Assembly: GCF_001187865.1 (NCBI RefSeq)
Contig: NZ_LGIT01000009.1
Coordinates: 1,116,001 to 1,180,000, forward strand
From: Klebsiella sp. RIT-PI-d
GTDB lineage: Bacteria; Pseudomonadota; Gammaproteobacteria; Enterobacterales; Enterobacteriaceae
Length of the DNA stretch: 64,000 nucleotides
Reading direction: 5' to 3'
Position numbers and translations under genes: made by a program. Each line of letters starts with the position of its first letter. The first letter of the stretch is position 1. This document shows positions 61,566 through 64,000 of this stretch, in pieces. The notes below the pieces were generated by a model that was not told the origin of the DNA, did no database searches, and worked only from the letters and a program-made list of their open reading frames with translations.

Positions 61566-62017
61566 TAGTTTCCGGGATTTGTAGCCAGATTGGTGCAGTC
61601 GTTGCGCCCTCTGAGCTAAATTGAGGAAGTCTCCAGCTAAGCTCTCACTGCGTTCGAGGGATTGTGCTCGTGATGAGCGTTGAGTCGTTCTGAGGCTTTA
61701 GCTGGATGCGGAGATTCTTTGTCTCACTTGGCTATGTGCTTCTCTCGGCTTTAGCTGTTTTCGAATTCGCTATGAAGTCCTCATGCTGACAACTCATTGC
61801 CAATAACTACTCAGTCAAATGCCAAACCATGAACACCTCATGCAGTAATCTACACACCATAACTCCTTGAAGGCTGATAACATTGAAAGTCTGTCGTGCT
61901 CACCCCGACAATGCTGCTATCTGCTGCAAGCTTATTGAATTGTTCCGGTCGAACTCCCTGAATGACGATTCGAAGCAACTGACAAAACAATGTGAAGATT
62001 ACTGGATGATGTGCTCA
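61566..62017. other. Non-coding stretch between IS element and hipA remnant
   Basis: These 452 bp have no supportable gene. On the minus strand they would continue hipA, but all frames are broken by stops. CCAGCTAA/TTAGCTGG-type words recur (for example near 61635, 61695 and 61750). This looks like decayed sequence on the far side of dif. Confidence 0.55.
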
Positions 62018-62188
62018 TCATCGTGGTTGTTTCTGAGCTGTTCTGAGACATTGTGAGAGAGGCCTTCCTTGTTCATCAGCGCACCATTCAGAAAGGTATT
62101 GTAAGCTGTCCACTCCTTTACTTTTTTCCCAGTATCCGACTTTGATTCCGTTCATCCAGATTGCCAGGCGCTGCTGTTTTCGACTCAT
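62018..62188 (-). pseudogene. hipA: hipA remnant (toxin kinase, N-terminal fragment)
   Basis: An ATG at 62188, 4 bp after the hipB stop, opens a 56-codon frame resembling the HipA N-terminus: LAIWMNGIKVGYWEKSKG (HipA proteins have a WMNxxxVG strand), then LQYLSEWCADEQGRPLS, matching the F-Y-xx-W-L ... RPLS region. After GRPLS the similarity stops and the frame ends at 62018. Full-length HipA is about 440 residues, so the Ser/Thr kinase core is missing. No later hipA segment was recognised downstream. Confidence 0.7.
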
Positions 62189-62192
62189 ACCG

Positions 62193-62489
62193 TTACCATT
62201 GCTCCTGTCGTGCTGGTGAATTTGATTTAAGCATTTCTTCCGTCTGCTTCCCCTCTGAAGAGGTGGTAGCTGAGGAGAAGCTGATTTTTACCCCCAGGAC
62301 GGAAAACACCTTGAATAGCCGTTCAATGCTCGCACTGGCAGGGTTGGCTTCCAGACGTGAGTATGTTTGTTGAGTGATGCCTAACCTTTCGGACAGGTCT
62401 TTTTGCGTCAGACCATTCGCTTTGCGAAAACCAATGAGCAATGGGCGCAACTGGTTGAGCGTGTTTAACGGGTAATGATTATTAATCAT
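62193..62489 (-). CDS. hipB: HipB-type antitoxin/repressor (HTH, Xre family)
   Basis: This 98-residue protein has a Cro/C1-type helix-turn-helix at residues about 14-70 (RPLLIGFRKANGLTQKDLSE, then RLGITQQTYSRLEANPAS) and a HipB-like IERLFKVFSVLGVKISF segment that forms the dimer beta-lid. The C-terminal tail is polar and possibly unfolded, as in E. coli HipB. It normally neutralises HipA and represses the operon. Here the toxin gene downstream is a remnant, so the protein is an orphan antitoxin or free regulator. A phased operator array lies just upstream. Confidence 0.88.
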   Translation of the reverse strand: MINNHYPLNTLNQLRPLLIGFRKANGLTQKDLSERLGITQQTYSRLEANPASASIERLFKVFSVLGVKISFSSATTSSEGKQTEEMLKSNSPARQEQW

Positions 62490-62516
62490 AAGCTGGCCTC
62501 GGTAGTTTCCTCTGAT

Positions 62517-62616
62517 ACACCTCGTAGGCTGTTTTTAAAAATATACACCCTAAAGGCTGTAATATCAAATTAACAGTCTAAAAGCTGTTAACTATGAAGT
62601 ACAACCTTCAGGCTGT
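62517..62616. promoter_or_regulatory. Phased operator array upstream of hipB
   Basis: ARGCTGT occurs four times at exact 28-bp steps: 62526, 62554, 62582 and 62610. Three copies are the right half of a 16-bp imperfect palindrome ACANYCT-N2-ARGCTGT (62545-62560, 62573-62588, 62601-62616); the first copy has a poor left half. The regular spacing 28-130 bp before the hipB ATG suggests cooperative HipB binding and autoregulation. Confidence 0.72.
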
Positions 62617-63031
62617 TACTGAATGACAGCACAGATCTTAATGGCGTGTTCCAGGAGAGAGCTATCAATAAAAAGCCGTTACGCGCGACCCCAGGCATCG
62701 CTCAGATCTAACTACCCTGCTCTCTTCAACCCAAACAACGCAACAATTGTGTCCAGACCAAGCCGCCCGCGATCTTTGAGAAAATAAGGAGAAAACAACG
62801 TGTGTGTGTTAACAAAAGTAGAATCAAGCGAAGCCTGACGGCACGTTAAGGCTTAGCAGAGGCTTAAAGGATAAGGACACGCGATTGTGGGAGCCTTTCC
62901 ACCCAAGGGGCGGTTTGGACATCGAAAATTATATTTACAGCGTACTCATTTCAGTAAGATTGCCGCCTCTCTTGTATAAAAGGCGGCATTACATCCGGCG
63001 AAGACGGTCCCCGTGACGGTTTAACCCGGAC
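62617..63031. other. Intergenic region with terminator-like hairpin
   Basis: No gene is supported in these 415 bp. TGCCGCCT (62961-62968) and AGGCGGCA (62981-62988) form an 8-bp hairpin about 45 bp downstream of the antiporter gene on the minus strand, a possible terminator with a weak T-run. Confidence 0.5.
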
Positions 63032-64000
63032 TTAAATTGTTATATATCCACCAATAAACAGGGCAACGGCGATAACATCGCACAGCAGCAGTATAGTCAG
63101 ATAAATCAGCTCTTTTTTGGTAAATATCGGCTGGCCATCGTTTTTTTCCTTCCTTGACCAGATAAAGACCGGCAGACCGCAGGTCAACAGGATAGGAATT
63201 AATGCAACATACTCAATCTGGCTGGCGTAAAGAATAAACAGACAGAACAGCGCGCCTAAAACACCGCTGAATAAAGCCAGCCTGCGGCCTTTTTTTGCAT
63301 ACTGGTCGTATTTACCGTTTCGGCAAATGCTGGTCAGATATAGCGTGGTGGTAATATAGGCCGGAACAACCATCAGCGCACTGATATTATACATAGTGGT
63401 CCAGGCATTATTTGAAAAATAAACGAGTAACATGGCCGCCTGCATCACAAAGCTACTAACCCACAGCGAGACATTGGCCGCCTGTTTACTGTTCGTGCGG
63501 GCAAACACGCGCGGGAAAGCGCCTTTCTGTCCGGCTACCATCGGAATTTCAGCGCATAGCATGGTCCATGCAAGCCAGCCGGCCAGAACAGAAATAATCA
63601 GACCCACGTTCATCAGCCATTCGCCCCACTCACCGATAACGCGGGCTAGCACGCCTGCGGTAGAGGGGTTACTGACCTGCGCCAGTGCTGCCTGAGGCAT
63701 TACGCCAAACGGCAGAATGGACATTAACATATAAATAATCAGCGCCAGCAGAAAGCCGATCAGCGTGGCTTTCCCTACGTCCTGCTTATTTTTGGCCCGC
63801 CCGGATAGAACAACCGCGCCCTCAACGCCAATAAAGGCCCAGAGCGTTACGGTCATCGGTGCCAGGATCTGAGACAGCAGCGATACCGGTGCAGCGTCTT
63901 TTCCGCTGCCGCTGAGGATCGCCGGTGATTCTCCCCAAAAGTTTTTAAACAGGTCCGAATAATCGATCAGCACACCCAGCAGTAATACGAACAGGATCAG
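63032..64000 (-). CDS. APC-family basic amino acid antiporter (ArcD/YdgI-like), 5' end outside window
   Basis: The C-terminal 322 codons of a membrane transporter are present; the frame is open to base 64000, so the N-terminal third is outside. LWAFIGVEGAVVLSGRAKNK, followed by DVGKATLIGF, matches the conserved region of the basic amino acid/polyamine antiporters ArcD and YdgI. AGWLAWTMLCAEIPM and FPRVFARTNSKQA are further matches. About eight hydrophobic helices are seen. Such proteins exchange arginine for ornithine or related pairs. No arginine deiminase genes are within the window to confirm the substrate. Confidence 0.85.
   Translation of the reverse strand: MILFVLLLGVLIDYSDLFKNFWGESPAILSGSGKDAAPVSLLSQILAPMTVTLWAFIGVEGAVVLSGRAKNKQDVGKATLIGFLLALIIYMLMSILPFGVMPQAALAQVSNPSTAGVLARVIGEWGEWLMNVGLIISVLAGWLAWTMLCAEIPMVAGQKGAFPRVFARTNSKQAANVSLWVSSFVMQAAMLLVYFSNNAWTTMYNISALMVVPAYITTTLYLTSICRNGKYDQYAKKGRRLALFSGVLGALFCLFILYASQIEYVALIPILLTCGLPVFIWSRKEKNDGQPIFTKKELIYLTILLLCDVIAVALFIGGYITI

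Noticed and set aside
57045-62600. An Xer-dependent integrated element (IMEX) bounded by two dif sites
   Set aside because: Only one dif was found. The duplicated AACGT and the paired terminal repeats with a DDE transposase explain the insertion as transposition.
62517-62640. Regular 28-bp spaced repeats read as a CRISPR array
   Set aside because: Only 7 bases recur in each period, there are four copies, and they are half-sites of palindromes upstream of a repressor gene. No cas gene is present.
1-64000. tRNA, rRNA genes or riboswitches
   Set aside because: None was recognised on either strand by reading; a covariance-model scan was not possible here.

Overview
The window looks like chromosomal DNA of a member of the Enterobacteriaceae, closest in gene content to the Enterobacter/Leclercia/Lelliottia/Citrobacter group. 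The evidence is the ycgZ-ymgA-ariR / bluF / bluR photoresponse cluster, digH, a hipB-type antitoxin gene and a near-perfect copy of the E. coli-type chromosome dimer resolution site dif (27 of 28 bases) at 57045-57072. The genus cannot be fixed by reading alone. The dif site places the right-hand part of the window at the replication terminus.

Region 1 (1-14167) is a complete tellurite/stress-resistance (ter) locus apart from the cut-off left edge. A divergent control region at 7952-8271 separates two operons. Leftward runs an ATP-grasp enzyme, a 22-codon leader ORF, a phosphoribosyltransferase-TRSP protein, a HAD phosphatase, a PRTase/PELOTA (StiP-like) protein, a CitE-like lyase, terW, terY1, terX, terY2 and terY3 (partial). 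Rightward runs terZABCDE, a terminator, then terF. The left arm looks like a nucleotide-like metabolite pathway coupled to the Ter calcium-binding, von Willebrand A and TerC membrane proteins.

Region 2 (14209-21467) holds a HAD-IB phosphatase, the ariR-ymgA-ycgZ operon (leftward), bluF (blue-light BLUF-EAL) and bluR (MerR-type repressor), with a dense cluster of TTGTACA motifs that are probable BluR sites. It continues with digH, a VF530-family gene and a LysR regulator.

Region 3 (21635-28096) is an operon of a branched-chain-amino-acid-type ABC transporter (livHMGF plus binding protein) fused by overlaps to a thiazoline-carboxylate hydrolase homologue and an M20 carbamoylase-type hydrolase. 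This suggests import of a thiazoline or N-carbamoyl compound and its conversion to an amino acid, possibly cysteine.

Region 4 (28341-56793) contains a small secreted NTF2-like protein and then a type I secretion/adhesin locus: TolC-like outer membrane protein, a 6598-residue BapA-like adhesin, ABC exporter and HlyD adaptor. Next to it lie a divergent winged-helix regulator and a LuxR-EAL protein, a likely c-di-GMP control pair. The adhesin carries about 49 Ig-like repeats ordered in a six-unit super-repeat with a period of exactly 1797 bp (once 1794).

Region 5 (57045-64000) is the terminus. A 4483-bp IS1202-like element (57078-61560) sits exactly 5 bp from the XerC side of dif and is flanked by the 5-bp duplication AACGT. 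It carries its transposase plus four passenger genes, including a two-gene CBASS anti-phage module (CD-NTase plus S-4TM pore effector). Beyond it lie a truncated hipA, hipB with a phased operator array, and a partial basic-amino-acid antiporter gene. A dif-targeting transposon that carries a CBASS system is the most striking feature of the window.
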